A stretch of 64,000 nt of DNA from Liopterus haemorrhoidalis (lineage: Eukaryota; Arthropoda; Insecta; Coleoptera; Dytiscidae), in assembly GCA_963971575.1 (NCBI GenBank), contig OZ020624.1, positions 9,758,625 through 9,822,624 on the forward strand, written 5' to 3'. The notes under the pieces were generated by a model. The model saw only the letters and a program-made list of their open reading frames with translations. It made no database searches and had not been told where the DNA came from. Position 1 is the stretch's first letter. Every line of letters starts with the position of its first letter. The translations under genes were made by a program, and so were the position numbers. Positions 1 to 11,037 of the stretch are shown one piece after another.

Positions 1-1059
1 AAAATGCACAACAATTCGACACCCATTGTGGGAGTGGTAATTTCAGAAATAAAATATCATTATTATTTAAAATAAAATTATTCAATTAGTTAAAAAGTAT
101 ACAAATTATTCAAGTATAAAAACTCTATTTTAAGATAAACATCCTCAAAGATTAGTTGAGCTATCACATATTTTTCTAGTTAAGTGTCGATAGATACGAA
201 GAGTGAGTTACGGTCGTATATTATATGATTAGTTTGAAAGAACGTTATTGTTTAGATCAAAATAGCAATGGTCAAATGTTTACACAGTAGGTGATAGGCA
301 ACAATATATTTTCAGTGATATGGACCGCGTAGTAATTAGAGTCAAAATTAATTACTTGGGTTTATAATTTATTGGTCATAGAAAGATAAGTTTATAAAAG
401 GGTTTGTTGTTAATGTGGAGAGCTGATTATTTTTACAACGACAAAAAATGGAGTCAGAGATCAGATTATTAGTTTAAGAAAAGAGTTGGAAAAATCTTGT
501 GAGAGACAAAGGAGTCATGAGCAAACCGACACCGTGAACGGACGAACTCCCAAGTAATTTTGGTAGAGAAACCCGGTAGTTTGTAGTGGGTAAACCAGAA
601 GTATCTGGAAGTGTTGAGGACAGTTTTAAATGAAATAAACGAACCTCGTTAACGGGTTAAACACCGTGAGTGTTGTGAGGTGTTTAGCGGCTTGTGAGGT
701 GAATACGGTGATTGTGAGGTTTTGTGTTTGAGTGTCTCTCTTGGGATTTTATAGCCAGCATTAAATTGTAAGTTCAAATGTAATCAATAACCCTTCAATT
801 CTAACTAAACATTAAACGTAGATTAAGTAAAATGCAGACTTTAATTCAAACACCCTTATTCCTCTCATAAAGAAACTAAGCAACCGACCGGCGGATCCTT
901 TAGGTTTCCAGACTTGATACCGCTCGCAAGTCTTGGAATCCACTATGTGGAGGGCCTTTCAAAGTAAGTACCATGAAGTACAATGAAATTATTAAATTCA
1001 TTTAGCCAACCTTGACGTTTCGACCGATCCTAGAAATGCCCCCACACCATGACCTAGCC
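1..1059. other. No gene recognised
   Basis: AT-rich sequence without a recognised repeat or protein. Around 480-740 it is richer in G and T on the plus strand (many GTGAG and GTGTT words). Around 845-970 base composition is more balanced and one frame stays open up to a GTAAGT donor-like hexamer, but there is no homology and the stretch is too short to call an exon. Confidence 0.4.
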
Positions 1060-1260
1060 TAGTGTTTCTCAATCTTTTTTTGATCGCGGACGATAAAAAT
1101 AGATATAAAAAATGTTATATAGTATGCATTTTATTTATGTTTTATACAACTTGTAATACATTTTAATTTATTGAGTGTATAATAATATAACTTAAATTAA
1201 ATTCAAGTATTTCTGCGGATCGATCAAATTTCTTTGCAGACCGGCGTTTGAGAAACACTG
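1060..1260. mobile_element. hAT-type MITE, 201 bp
   Basis: The ends are imperfect inverted repeats: left TAGTGTTTCTCAATC, right GTTTGAGAAACACTG. This is the terminus style common in hAT elements. The flanks give a near-perfect 8-bp duplication, acctagcc on the left and acctagac on the right, and 8-bp target duplications are the hAT signature. The interior is AT-rich without an open frame, so it is a non-autonomous element that would depend on a hAT transposase made elsewhere. The single TSD mismatch suggests it is not very recent. Confidence 0.8.
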
Positions 1261-1268
1261 ACCTAGAC

Positions 1269-2477
1269 AAAATAGGAGAATAAGGAAATTAATGTAGAAC
1301 AGAGAGCTGGTTAACATATGGCATAAATAAGATAGGTGTGGCGAAAAATATCAAAATGTACATATATCAATAGCAAGTTATGAAAAAGTTATATAATACG
1401 AAAATACAATACTTTTTATTCGGAATAAAATGGAAATGCATGGTCGTAAATGATGCAATCGCGTTAAAATTCTAAACAACAGTTCACTTCTCTAAACTCG
1501 ATATTTGTAGCAAAAACTGAAATCCACATTAATTTAAAATAATCAGATGACATTCGCGTCATTCTCCGGAGAAAAGACGGCCATCTTGTATAAATATAAT
1601 TCCGTATACAGATCATGCGTGAGAGATAAAAGTAACAAACAAACAAGGACTTATTACAACTATACTTAATTTTCATTCTAAAAGTATAAAGAACTTTTCT
1701 ACGTGATGATATAGATAAATGTAACAATTTTGAACAAGACCGAGTTTCACTCACACGAAAGCCGACTAATACATAATCAATTTCAATCTGTGCGTAGCTG
1801 AAAAAAATGGTAATTAAAAATAAATTGGCACAAAACGCCGATAACACCTTAAAGGAAGTAAGGAATGTTCGTCATAGAATAATAATAATAATAGATAACG
1901 ATTCTAAGAACATTTTCCAATATTGTGCAGTCAGCTCTGGGATCGACTCAGCCTCAAGTACAACTCAATACAGGAATAATAAAATCGGTCGAAACGGCAC
2001 ACTACTATGTGGCATTCATATCTATGCCTGGAGGTCTAAGCTCGGAGGTCTTATGCTCTCAGCTCATATTCGCCACCTAGACGTTAAACCTATTATTTAT
2101 TTATTTTTATTTATTTTATTCCTTGCATCCCAACAACATCCCCCATTTAACTTTTAAAAGATAAAAATGGTGTGTAAAATACAAAATAGGTGTATGTTAA
2201 CAGAAGATACTAAGTCGACTGACAATACCCACAAATAGAGATAAATGTCTTACTACTGAGCTAAGGCAATGGGCAATGATGATATTAATCTCAATAGTGA
2301 AATTGGTGAAGTTGGTGAGAATAGGCCGTCTACTATCCAAAGGTTTTGATTTTTAAAATGCATATATATTATGAATCTGAACTTGGTGCACCCTAGAACA
2401 GTGTTTCTTAAATTTGATTGACCACGGATCACTTTCATAAAGCATATTATTCAGCAGTAGTGGCGTACGCAGAAAAA
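1269..2477. other. No gene recognised; isolated hAT-like terminus at 2399
   Basis: Two overlapping open frames, about 1464-1847 minus and 1807-2157 plus, have no recognisable domain and lie opposite one another, so neither is called. At 2399 the plus strand reads CAGTGTTTCTTAAATTTG and then GACCACGGATCAC, like one end of a hAT element. No matching end was found, so it is either truncated or degenerate. Confidence 0.35.
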
Positions 2478-2670
2478 TATCATGCAATAAGAGTCGATCT
2501 GTTGACCAATCTAGGCTGTTTTTCTTTAAGTTTTTGCATCATTTCGTCCAGTTTGTTGAAGAATATTTCTGCTGTGATCGATGAGCCAGGTTTTTTTTTG
2601 TTCGGTTTTTAAGTTACCTGTACGAAATTTGGCGAACCAATTTGATATTGTCTGCTGCGTAGTAACATTA

Positions 2671-3497
2671 TGGTCTATTTCAAAGTAGAAAAAAGTAGTT
2701 AGCGCTGCGAACCGAGTACGATTTACACTGATCAAATACAATATAGCGGGAAATTTAAAATAAGTTACAACTAGGGCATGGGCGTAGCAACTGGGTTAGC
2801 AAGTGATTTTTTTTTAATATAAAAAAGGTTAATAAGATATTGAAATAAACAAGGCAGATAATACTCTTTTGTTATTTATACGAAATAAATTCAGTTTAAT
2901 GTGAAATTTGAAAAAGTTAAAAAATATTAATTTTAAAAATTATGTACTATATATGAAAGAGAAATTTGGCTAAAAGAGTTTAAACAAAGCAATAAATCAA
3001 ACAATATATCTTCAGAGCTAAAGTTTCTTATTTAAATAATTATTGTAAATAAAAATAAAAAATATATGTATATATGAAGGTCTAAAAATTATATCAATAA
3101 CTTCTTTTTTGGGCACAATCAGCTGGGCTGTCTTTTGGCCTCACATTAGTCCTCTCTCTTGATCTGTTAAATGTCAAGTGTCAAAAAATATTTATATGTC
3201 AGATAACCTAAAAAATATATAACTATGTAAAAACAAATTACATGGAGAATTTTCTCCACAAAATCTACGCCAAGAATATAAATAAAAGTCTAAATATGTT
3301 AATAATAACAAAATATATGAGAAAAATTAAATAATATAAATAATATATATTTCCAATGTACGACACTGAACATCTGTCAACTTGGACTAAAAACAATATT
3401 TTTACAGTGTAATAGGGAAGACGATCTAAACCAATCCGAATTAAGGACAAACAGCTCCTATCTTCTTACACACATTTTTCTACTTTGAAATAGACCA
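2671..3497. mobile_element. 827-bp TA-target MITE inserted in a mariner
   Basis: The ends are 23-bp inverted repeats, TGGTCTATTTCAAAGTAG on the left and its complement on the right. They are flanked by TA at 2669-2670 and 3498-3499. The insertion can be proven within this window: the related mariner at 36055-36786 has the unbroken site (gtaacacTAgagcc) where this copy has gtaacatTA, the insert, then TAgagcc. TA duplication points to Tc1/mariner-type mobilisation. The interior is AT-rich, has no transposase, and carries a fragment of a LINE 3' region near 3102-3185. Confidence 0.85.
3102..3185 (-). repeat. LINE 3'-region fragment (family H)
   Basis: The segment with gggcacaatcagctggg, tcttttggcctcac and tcttgatctgttaa is shared with 7640-7715 and 14010-14100. 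All three start (plus strand) with CTTCTT runs, which read as a GAA-rich tail on the minus strand. In the 14-kb copy the adjoining sequence codes for the end of a reverse transcriptase, so this is taken as the 3' non-coding end of a LINE. Confidence 0.55.
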
Positions 3498-3805
3498 TAG
3501 AGCCAAATACACAATTAATGTTTCGCGCGGTCTTCGATACCGTAGTTCCACGTAAGAACTCATACTTCATAATAGTGCGAATTTCCGACCGTTCCATGTT
3601 CAACAAAATTAATTTTTTAAAAAAGTTTTTGATATTTTTTAGAGCATACAATGACATAATTTCTGATTTTTTTAAACAGGCGAGATGTGCAACTTTCCAA
3701 CAACAAAAAAAAAAAAACCGAACGGTAAAATATTAAGCCAATGTCATATAATAAGCTGTTAAAGTTGGCAATATTATTAACTACAAATTTCATCCTTGAC
3801 GACCT

Positions 3806-4470
3806 GATAATAAAACAATTTCATTGCGATCCATTCAAAATATTTTGTGAAATTCAGAATTACAGAAATATTTTTGAACGTGAAACCTTCATATTAATAA
3901 TAAAATAAATAATAATAATGTCCAGTTTTTTCATCTACTGTATGTGCATATTTGTAGTAACTGCAGTGCTCTTCAAGAAATTAAACATACCAATTAAGCC
4001 TCTAAAGAGTGTATTTATATGAATATATCTGCCATTCATTCAAGAATGATCCGAGACAATATGATTGTACTTATGCAAATACTAACGTTATTACTGGCGA
4101 CACGGCTATCTTTATTATTATTATTTATTTAACATTTCATGTGTCACTGCATGGATTATGAAAATCGGTTATAGATAAAGCTAACCTGTTCGGCCTTGGC
4201 ACAGTCTAATTTAAGCTCCAATAAAATGCGTCATTTAGTCACAGACAGATTGTGACAAATCCGCAAATAAATGTTCTTGTTGTTCAATTTTTTCCATTGA
4301 TGTTTTCTTGCATCGTCTGGACGGAGGATTTAAATAACTTATATAAAATATATTGTTTTTTAAATTCGAAATTTAAAAAATTGAAAATCTTCTACTACAA
4401 AGTCTGTTTAAGATGAATATATATTATTCTTGTATTAGACAACTCGATCATGCGATTTTATTTACTTTTT
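3806..4470. other. No gene recognised
   Basis: AT-rich DNA with short homopolymer and ATT runs. No coding similarity, inverted repeat or tandem array was noticed. Confidence 0.4.
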
Positions 4471-4908
4471 AGGATTTTGTAGGTATGACCCCAAAACCCA
4501 TCACCCGTGTATCTGTTTGCTTATTTCTCGGTACAGTAGAAATTCTGGCGAAACGGGTTGACCTATAGGATAGAAATTTGGCATGCATATACAATTATTT
4601 AACCAGCATATAGGAAAAATACTGAGACAAAAAAATGCTCATAGCCAGAAAAATATAAACAAATCTGTATTTAACGAAGAAATAATATTTTCTTAAAAAT
4701 TTGAGTACTGTTTCACATATAACCTTGATGCGTAAATTAACGAGTAAAATTTTATTTTTACCAAAAATGTCAAACTATTGTCCCATGCCCTATTTCCCAG
4801 AGGGGTTGGTAGAAAAATCTAAAAAATTCAATGATACTAATAGGAACCAAACTAACTCGACAGGAATTTTGAGCCAGTCGTTGAAAATAATATTTTTTTT
4901 CTTTTTAC
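4471..4908 (+). repeat. Interspersed repeat family F, copy 1
   Basis: Shared blocks link this stretch with 40400-40880 (inverted) and, in part, 52090-52260. The blocks are a leader near 'ttgtaggtatgacc', a phrase with 'agaaattctggcgaaacgg' followed by 'agaaatttggcatgc', and a 3' part with 'cctatttcccagaggggttgg' style wording then 'aatctaaaaaattcaat'. The layout (leader, short tetranucleotide zone, conserved body) resembles families A and B. No coding capacity is evident. Boundaries are approximate. Confidence 0.55.
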
Positions 4909-5500
4909 TTGGTATTGGTAATCATACCAATTTTGACGTTTCGAGATTTCGATGGATCTCCACGAATTGAGGTCCCTATATAACGTTTTGACTATTTTTA
5001 GCATAATGTCTGTCGGTCTGTCTGTCTGTCTGTCTGTCCGTCTGTCTGTCTGTCCGTCTTTCTGTCGGTCTGTCTGTCCGTCTGTCTGTGTACACGTGCA
5101 GAGCAAATTCGGCTGAAAGGATTTTTATGAAACTTCATATTTAAGCTTCTGCCATCAATGGCACGAGTTGATCAACTTTTGGTAAAAATCGGTTGACTAA
5201 AAATGGGAGTTTACTCGTGTCGATTTTAAGATTTTTGCGAATATTTCACAACAGAAAAATATCTCGAAAAAATTTATAAAACAAAAGTTGCTATAAAAGC
5301 AATAACTACTAACTTTTATTTGAGACGTTTTTTGATAAAACGAAAAATTTCGAATAATTTCTGTAATTTTTGGTCATGATAAATAATATCTCTGTTAGAA
5401 AATATTAGGTCAAGTTATTTCTACTCTGCTGCTAGAATGTAATTTATATAAGTACTTTATGATGGCGGTCAGTCCTGTGGTGGCCACAGCTGATTTTTTT
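4909..5500 (+). repeat. Interspersed repeat family A, copy 1
   Basis: Family A runs from a leader with 'attttgacgtttcgag', through a GTCT microsatellite (about 5006-5090), to a body with 'gtacacgtgcagagcaaatt', 'gggagtttactcgtgtcga' and the 3' phrase 'gatggcggtc...cctgtggtggcca', ending 'cagctga' plus a T run. This copy lacks the first ~25 bp (accgaccgtcaac) and abuts family F. Four plus-strand copies are present. Proteins read from the microsatellite (Cys/Thr/Gln/Asp/Arg runs) are artefacts. I cannot assign the family to a named superfamily. Confidence 0.75.
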
Positions 5501-6416
5501 ATTTGCAAATAAATAGATAGAAACTTGTCTAAGGGGAAAAGCTATTAAAAGAAACATTATTTATACAGCAGTAGAGCTAATATTTCCCGAGTAACTTTTT
5601 CTTAGTGCGTGACCCTAACTGTCATATTTATTTGCAAACAATGCTTGCGAAATATTGCGTTCAAATTACAGCGACAATAGTACAAAAGCCTACCGTTCAA
5701 ACAAAACAGACAACACAAATCAATCTTTGGCGAGTACTGGCGTAACATTGGTTAAAAGTCATATCTAACTAATGACCAGCCGACCGAATGACAAATAGCT
5801 ACCCCTTTTGTAAGACTTCATGTATCTCATTTACATATGTAATTCAATTAACAATTTATACATCTAGTTAGCCTTGATACTGTCACACTATTGGCTATAT
5901 ATTATTTCAATCGGTAATTTCATGTAGGTACTTGCTAGTTTCACTACACTGCATACAGGCCTTGAAAAATTATATCTGTAAGAGAAGTTTATTATATTTT
6001 ATATTATTGACCTTTTTCATAATGTTTGTAAATAAGTATTAGTTATTAGTTATTTTTATTATGATGTAGTTACTGTATTTGATTATGATTTTTATAATTC
6101 ACAACAATAAATTCTGCTTCTTATATCAATGAATTTAAATATATTCTAGCTTCTGTGCTGCTATTTCTTTATTTCGTACTTTCCTCGTAAAAGTAAGTAA
6201 AATGTATATAGTTCTACATGGCGCAGGCGCTATAATTTTGAAATATATGACCTATATGGTTAGTGTTGCCAACGAATAATCTTTTCTAGTAATTCTGGTA
6301 GAATTAAATGTTGATCTGGTGACTGAAATTTGAATCTAGTAGATATTAAAAAATCTGTTAGATTATATAATCTGTCAAGAAGCCTTTCTTTTTGCCATCG
6401 CTTCGATTCTTCTTCC
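5501..6416. other. No gene recognised
   Basis: AT-rich spacer between two family A copies. No recognisable coding or repeat structure was seen. Confidence 0.4.
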
Positions 6417-7048
6417 TTTTTACCGACCGTCAACATATATAAGGGAGGTATTGTGATCATACCAATTTTGACGTTTCAAGATTTCGATGGATCTCCACGA
6501 ATTGAGGTCCCTACATAACGTTTTGACTATTTTTAGCATGATGTCTATCGGTCTGTTTGTCCGTCTGTCTGTCCGTCTGTTCGTCTGTCTGTGTACACGT
6601 GCAGAGCAAATTCGGTTGAAAGGATTTTTATGAAACTTAATATTTAAGCTTCTGTTATCAATGGCACGAGTTGATGAACTTTTGGTAAAAATCGGTTGAC
6701 TAAAAATGGGAGTTTACTCGTGTCAATTTTAAGATTTTTGCGAATATTTCACAACAGAAAAATATCTTGAAAAAAAGTATTAAGCAAAAGTTGCTATAAA
6801 AGCAATAACTAATAACTTTTATTTGAGACGTTTTTTGATAAAACGAAAAATTTCGAATAATTTCTGTAAAATTTTTTCCAAGTCTCAATTTTTTCATATT
6901 TATTTGTAACGTTTCCATGGTCATGATAAATAATATCTCTGTTAGAAAATATTAGGTCAAGTTATTTCTACTCTGCTGCTAGAATGTAATTTATATAAGT
7001 ACTTTATGATGGCGATCGGTCCTGTGGTGGCCACAGCTGATTTTTTTT
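6417..7048 (+). repeat. Interspersed repeat family A, copy 2
   Basis: A full-length copy beginning ttttaccgaccgtcaac and ending 'ggtggccacagctga' plus a T run. It keeps the leader, a GTCT/GTCC microsatellite near 6550-6593 and the conserved body. It includes an 'ccatggtcatgataaata' block that is seen in the chimeric repeat at 53558-54224. No clear target duplication was found. Confidence 0.8.
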
Positions 7049-7257
7049 TTTTGGTCATTACTCCGAAGCGTCTTTTTTTTTTCATCACTTTGGTCCACTT
7101 TCCTTTTTTTTCTCTCACCATTTCAATATGTCTTCTTTTTTTGTTCATTATTTCGGCCCTTTCGGTCTTTAACAAAATTCTGGTAGATTTTATTGCCACT
7201 TTTGCCACTATTGCCACAGACGAGAGTCACTGCGTTAAATTCAACAAACGATGATAG
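7049..7257. repeat. T-rich degenerate minisatellite-like tract
   Basis: The plus strand is a run of long T tracts separated by related words (gtcattac, catcacttt, ctcaccatt, gttcattatt). They recur at roughly 36-39 bp and look like a decayed tandem repeat. The lysine/arginine-rich minus-strand frame across it simply translates this composition and is not called a gene. Confidence 0.45.
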
Positions 7258-7524
7258 ATTGGACATGTCGAAAGATTTAATGAGGACAACCCAACCAAAG
7301 TGGTATTTATGGAAACATCTCTCGGTCGCAGAAGTGCAGGAAGACCAAGGAAAAGATATAAGGATGACCTTATAAAAGATCTGAAAATATTAAAAATACG
7401 AAACTTGAAACAAATGGCAAGAGATAGAGCAAGCTGGAAAAGTCTTTTGAAGGAGGCCAAGTCTTATAAAGGGCGAAGTGATGATGATATTTATTCTATA
7501 TTATATTGTCCAAAACAAAACTAA
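7258..7524 (+). pseudogene. C-terminal fragment of a LINE reverse transcriptase
   Basis: An open frame reads IGHVERFNEDNP, then GRRSAGRPRKRYKDDL, then a tail with MARDRASWKSLLKEAK before its stop at 7522-7524. The phrases 'GHVxR', 'GRRSxGRPRxRWxDD' and 'RDRxxWxxLxxEAK' are typical of the extreme C terminus of arthropod LINE endonuclease/reverse-transcriptase proteins. An in-frame stop lies just before 7258 and no upstream palm domain is present, so this is a 5'-truncated insertion, the usual fate of LINE copies. Clade assignment (RTE-like or jockey-like) is not secure. Confidence 0.7.
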
Positions 7525-7565
7525 ATATACCTCTAATAAACCTATACGTTCTTAATATATCTAGA

Positions 7566-7715
7566 ACTCTTCTTCTTCTTCTTCTTCTTCTTCTTCTTCT
7601 TCTTCTCCTCTTCTTCTTCTTCTTCTTCTTCTTCTTCTTCTTCTTCGGGCACTGTCTGTCGAGTTCACTTATGGTCTCACTCACTTAATCTTAATCTGTT
7701 AATTGCCAGGTCTTT
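7566..7715 (-). repeat. (CTT)n tract and LINE 3' end (family H, copy 2)
   Basis: About 80 bp of nearly pure CTT (7566-7646) leads into 'gggcactgtctgtcgag' and 'taatctgttaattgccagg', the same 3'-region words as at 3102-3185 and 14010-14100. On the minus strand this is LINE 3' sequence ending in a GAA-repeat tail. Poly-leucine and poly-arginine open frames across it are translation artefacts. Confidence 0.65.
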
Positions 7716-9787
7716 GATTGGACCCATACAGAATCAAAATAAAGTAAACACAGTGCCCCCACAACAAAAAACACACGCACTTTTATTTTTTAATGTACCC
7801 CCGCGAGTTTCTCCCCTAGTTCTTCAGCCCATTCAAATCCTAATAGTATTTTTAATAGTATTGTGAAAAACAGCTCGAATTTATTTGGTAAAGTAGTAGT
7901 CATAGGTTTTATTCTGAAAAAAATCTTAGAAATTCCAGGAGTAAAAACAATGTTTGGATACCTTAAGAAACTAACTAAAATATTTCAGGAAATTGTTATT
8001 GTCATTTTACATTCCACGGATTTCCCATAACAATATTATTTATATTTCCAAGATATACCACCAACAAATATGGTATATTTATGGAAAATAATTCTTTTAT
8101 TGGTCTCAAAAATCTAAAGCCCTCAAACAATTGTCATAACCTTAAATATAAATTAAACACGAAGTCATTTAAGCAATAATTACAACATTCCCAAACAGAT
8201 ATAAAAACCGCATTGTTACACGCGTAAAAACTGCAAAAACAACCGTACATAGTTAGTCTGTACTGCAGTTATACTGTATTATGACTTCAAACTATAATTG
8301 TTCCATAACATCTTGTGATCCTTTTTTAAAATCAAGTATTTCATGTTTTTGTATAAATGTATCTATGAGTATTCTGGTGTTGTAAGGTCTCTTTGAAAGG
8401 TTGCTTGCGCTGGGACTTAGTACAGAGTAAAAAGATGTTGTCCTTTATCGGTGAGATGAGTGACATGATATGGATGTTGTAGGTTTCAGTTACTAGAATT
8501 ATATGAAATTGCGGGATATTTGCATATTATTATGGTGGCCTAGAATAATATCACGATACAGGTTGTCTCTACTTATTTTCACTTGCTTGTAAAGCTAAAA
8601 ATAACATTTAAGGTAAGCTCAATGAAAACGCACACTACAAGCACGGCATATATGCACTGTGAATATTAGCTAGGGAGACTTTTGCTATATTGACTTATGA
8701 CGTCCTTGGATGAGTTGACAAAAGATCTTACCATCGTGAGAAGAAGGCAACCGTGCAGCCGGAGAACAAATCCGTCTGAATTTGCTAGCATTAAAACTAA
8801 TGCACTCATTTTTTTTTTAAATTAAATAAAATCGGAAAAGATTTTTAAGTGTTCATGGTTTAATCTTATTTTACATTGCAGTGTATCTAAGACTTGAGAC
8901 AATTGCCTTAAACTCAAAGTATAATTTCTAAACATTTTTAATATGTGATAGGCAGTAACGGAAATGGCCAGCAGAATACCGGAAGTTTCTTCGTGGGCCT
9001 TTGGTGATTTTATTATTATTATTATTAAATTACATTTGTTATTAGGGTTCGTGGCTCATTCAATAAAATTCTCGGGATTATTTTAGTGTCCAGTAAACTT
9101 CTTGTGATGTGTGAAAACAAAATAGTGCAAAACTAAGAATTAGTTCGTTTGTTATTTTTTTTGGTGTTATTTGCACTTCACCCAGCCCATATATTCGACT
9201 AGCTTATATTGGAGAATACAATTTATAAAAAAATGTAATAAAATAAATAAATAAATTTCAATGCACATACAATAAAAGAAATTTTGCACTAGCAAACACG
9301 AATAAATTACAATAAAAGACTGTTCGAACAATTTAACAGACGCTCGTTGATGGAAGCATATTGTACAGTAGACAACTATAATTTGAAATCACAGACTAAA
9401 ATTAATAACACGTAAAAATAAGGTGCACGCACTTAACTTCCATATAATAAAACACATCTGTAAGGCTCTATTAATAATAAATCCGTAGCACAAGTATCAT
9501 AAGACTATCTTTGTTCTGTTTATTACAAACATATGTGCAGAAGAATGGAACTCCTTTGAAAATTCATCTTAAGGCTTATGCTATACCTTATGTTATGGAG
9601 CTATTATAAACCACACTTTAGATCTTAAACTCATAAGAACTGATCCTTTACCCTTTGATACATCTCAAAACTGTGAGTTTTTAAAACCGTCAAAAATAGA
9701 AATTACAAAAGGGAGTATGGTTCGCCAACATTTTTTGATACTGAATGCGATCCGAGACGTAAAGATGGTTGGCGACCCTTAGGCTAG
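7716..9787. other. No gene recognised
   Basis: Two kilobases of AT-rich DNA with no open frame of interest and no paired termini. A few short simple tracts (ATT near 9010, AAAT near 9240) are present. Confidence 0.4.
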
Positions 9788-9789
9788 AT

Positions 9790-9860
9790 CAGTGGTTCCC
9801 AACCTTTTTTGTGGTGAGCACCTTTTGAATGTGAAAATAAGCTCTCGCAGCACAGTGGCC
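9790..9860 (+). mobile_element. Isolated hAT-like terminus
   Basis: The plus strand starts CAGTGGTTCCCAACC and runs into a T tract and 'gagcacc', the typical left end of many hAT elements. A similar terminus is at 45475. No right end or 8-bp duplication was found downstream, so only this end is claimed. Confidence 0.4.
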
Positions 9861-10273
9861 ATTTAGTAAGAGAACTGAATCATACGCGAAACTAGATGCG
9901 CTCAAAATTCTGATGACGTCACACGTCAAAATGAAGATTCGAGTGTTAAAAAAATTTAGACTATTTAAAATTTAAATAAACTAGATTTTTTTATATAAAT
10001 TTTATAAATTTCTATATAGTAATCCTATTTTTTCTGCCACTTTTCTGAACTTATGTTGAATTTACTGATAAATGTTTTGGTATTTTATGACTAAATCATT
10101 TTATTGGAATTCTTAATATGTTTATATGGTCTTGGCAACTATGGTCATTAACTAGATGGTATATTTGAAAACTAAAAATCATTACCAACTTAAATATCTT
10201 TGTTACGCATCCTTTTTAATATAATTGCGCAACCAGACGGGTGTCTAGTGGTTTTGTTGCCCAATCCCCTTAA

Positions 10274-11033
10274 GGCGGCGCACAACCCTATAGTTCTCAA
10301 TAGTTTCTTATACAAAACTAATAAACGGAAATAAAATTAATAACAATCTATATATCAAAATTTGCAGCGAATTTTTATCTATCTAATAGGATATTTTTAA
10401 TTGTAGAAAAAACTGTAATGTAATTGTAAATAAGCAAATTGCATTATAGACGCCATCTTGTAAACCAATTGACGCATATTTGCGTACGATGCGGCAATTT
10501 GTAGCTAAAGCTTCATTCTACAAATATGTTTATAGCTATTTTACTCTATTGTGAAAACTACTTATAGTTATTATACTTAGTAGTCTATTTTTGCCGCCAC
10601 CTTCAATATGCCGCGGTTTTCAAAATAGGTATTACAAGAAAAATGATTTAATCTTCGTAAAGAATACGTGTACCAAGTGGAATTCCATTATCATCAAGTA
10701 TAATATTTTTCGACGAAGGTTCTAAACTATAAGGAATCGAGTCGAAAAAAATGTTGACGTATTATTTGAACATTTCTACACAAAACTATATAAATATAAA
10801 AGTTATTCGAAACCCACAAATATATTTAAAAAATTACAGAACAATATCGCTGATGTCTATTTTTAAGTTATTGAGCGATAATATTTTTACAATAAATGTT
10901 TCTACAATTAAAAATATCTTATTATATAGATAAAAAATCGGTGCAAAATTTGATGTATAGATTGATACAAATTTTATTTTAGATTTTTAGTTTTGTATAA
11001 GAAATTAGTAACCACTGGGGGTTAGACGCAGCC
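10274..11033. mobile_element. Long-TIR element with TTAA target, 760 bp
   Basis: About 140 bp at each end form imperfect inverted repeats. Shared words include 'tttcttatacaaaacta', 'caatctata' and 'gatatttttaattgtagaa' on the left with their complements on the right (about 10890-11010). The outermost bases are GGCGGCGC left and CGCAGCC right, flanked by TTAA at 10270-10273 and 11034-11037. TTAA targets are used by piggyBac and Kolobok elements; the long arms do not decide between them. The interior (including a 60-codon AT-rich frame at 10751-10933) encodes nothing recognisable, so it is a non-autonomous foldback-type element. Confidence 0.7.
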
Positions 11034-11037
11034 TTAA

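Larger units (their letters stand above)
2478..3804 (-). pseudogene. mariner-like element remnant, split by a MITE
   Basis: Minus-strand fragments encode the N-terminal helix-turn-helix region of a mariner transposase: MKYEFLRGTT (3' of the insert, about 3518-3657) and TTQQTISNWFAKFRTGN (about 2620-2670). The same words occur uninterrupted in the copy at 36055-36786. The 5' terminus is present near 3780-3804 (inverse of GGTCGTCAAGGATGAAATT). The 3' end is lost near 2478. The catalytic core is missing: the join near 2490-2540 resembles the internal deletion of the 36-kb copy. The body is interrupted by the element at 2671-3497. It is certainly non-functional. Confidence 0.8.

Noticed and set aside
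1464..2157. Overlapping 127- and 116-codon frames on opposite strands
   Set aside because: No domain, opposite-strand overlap and AT-driven composition; likely chance.
4852..5106. Open frames rich in Cys/Thr/Gln/Asp/Arg over GTCT repeats (also 12698-13072, 29233-29442, 38876-39058)
   Set aside because: They translate tetranucleotide microsatellites inside family A and B repeats; composition is fully explained by the repeat.
7496..7688. Poly-Arg/Lys and poly-Leu/Phe open frames on opposite strands
   Set aside because: Products of the (CTT)n tract, not genes.
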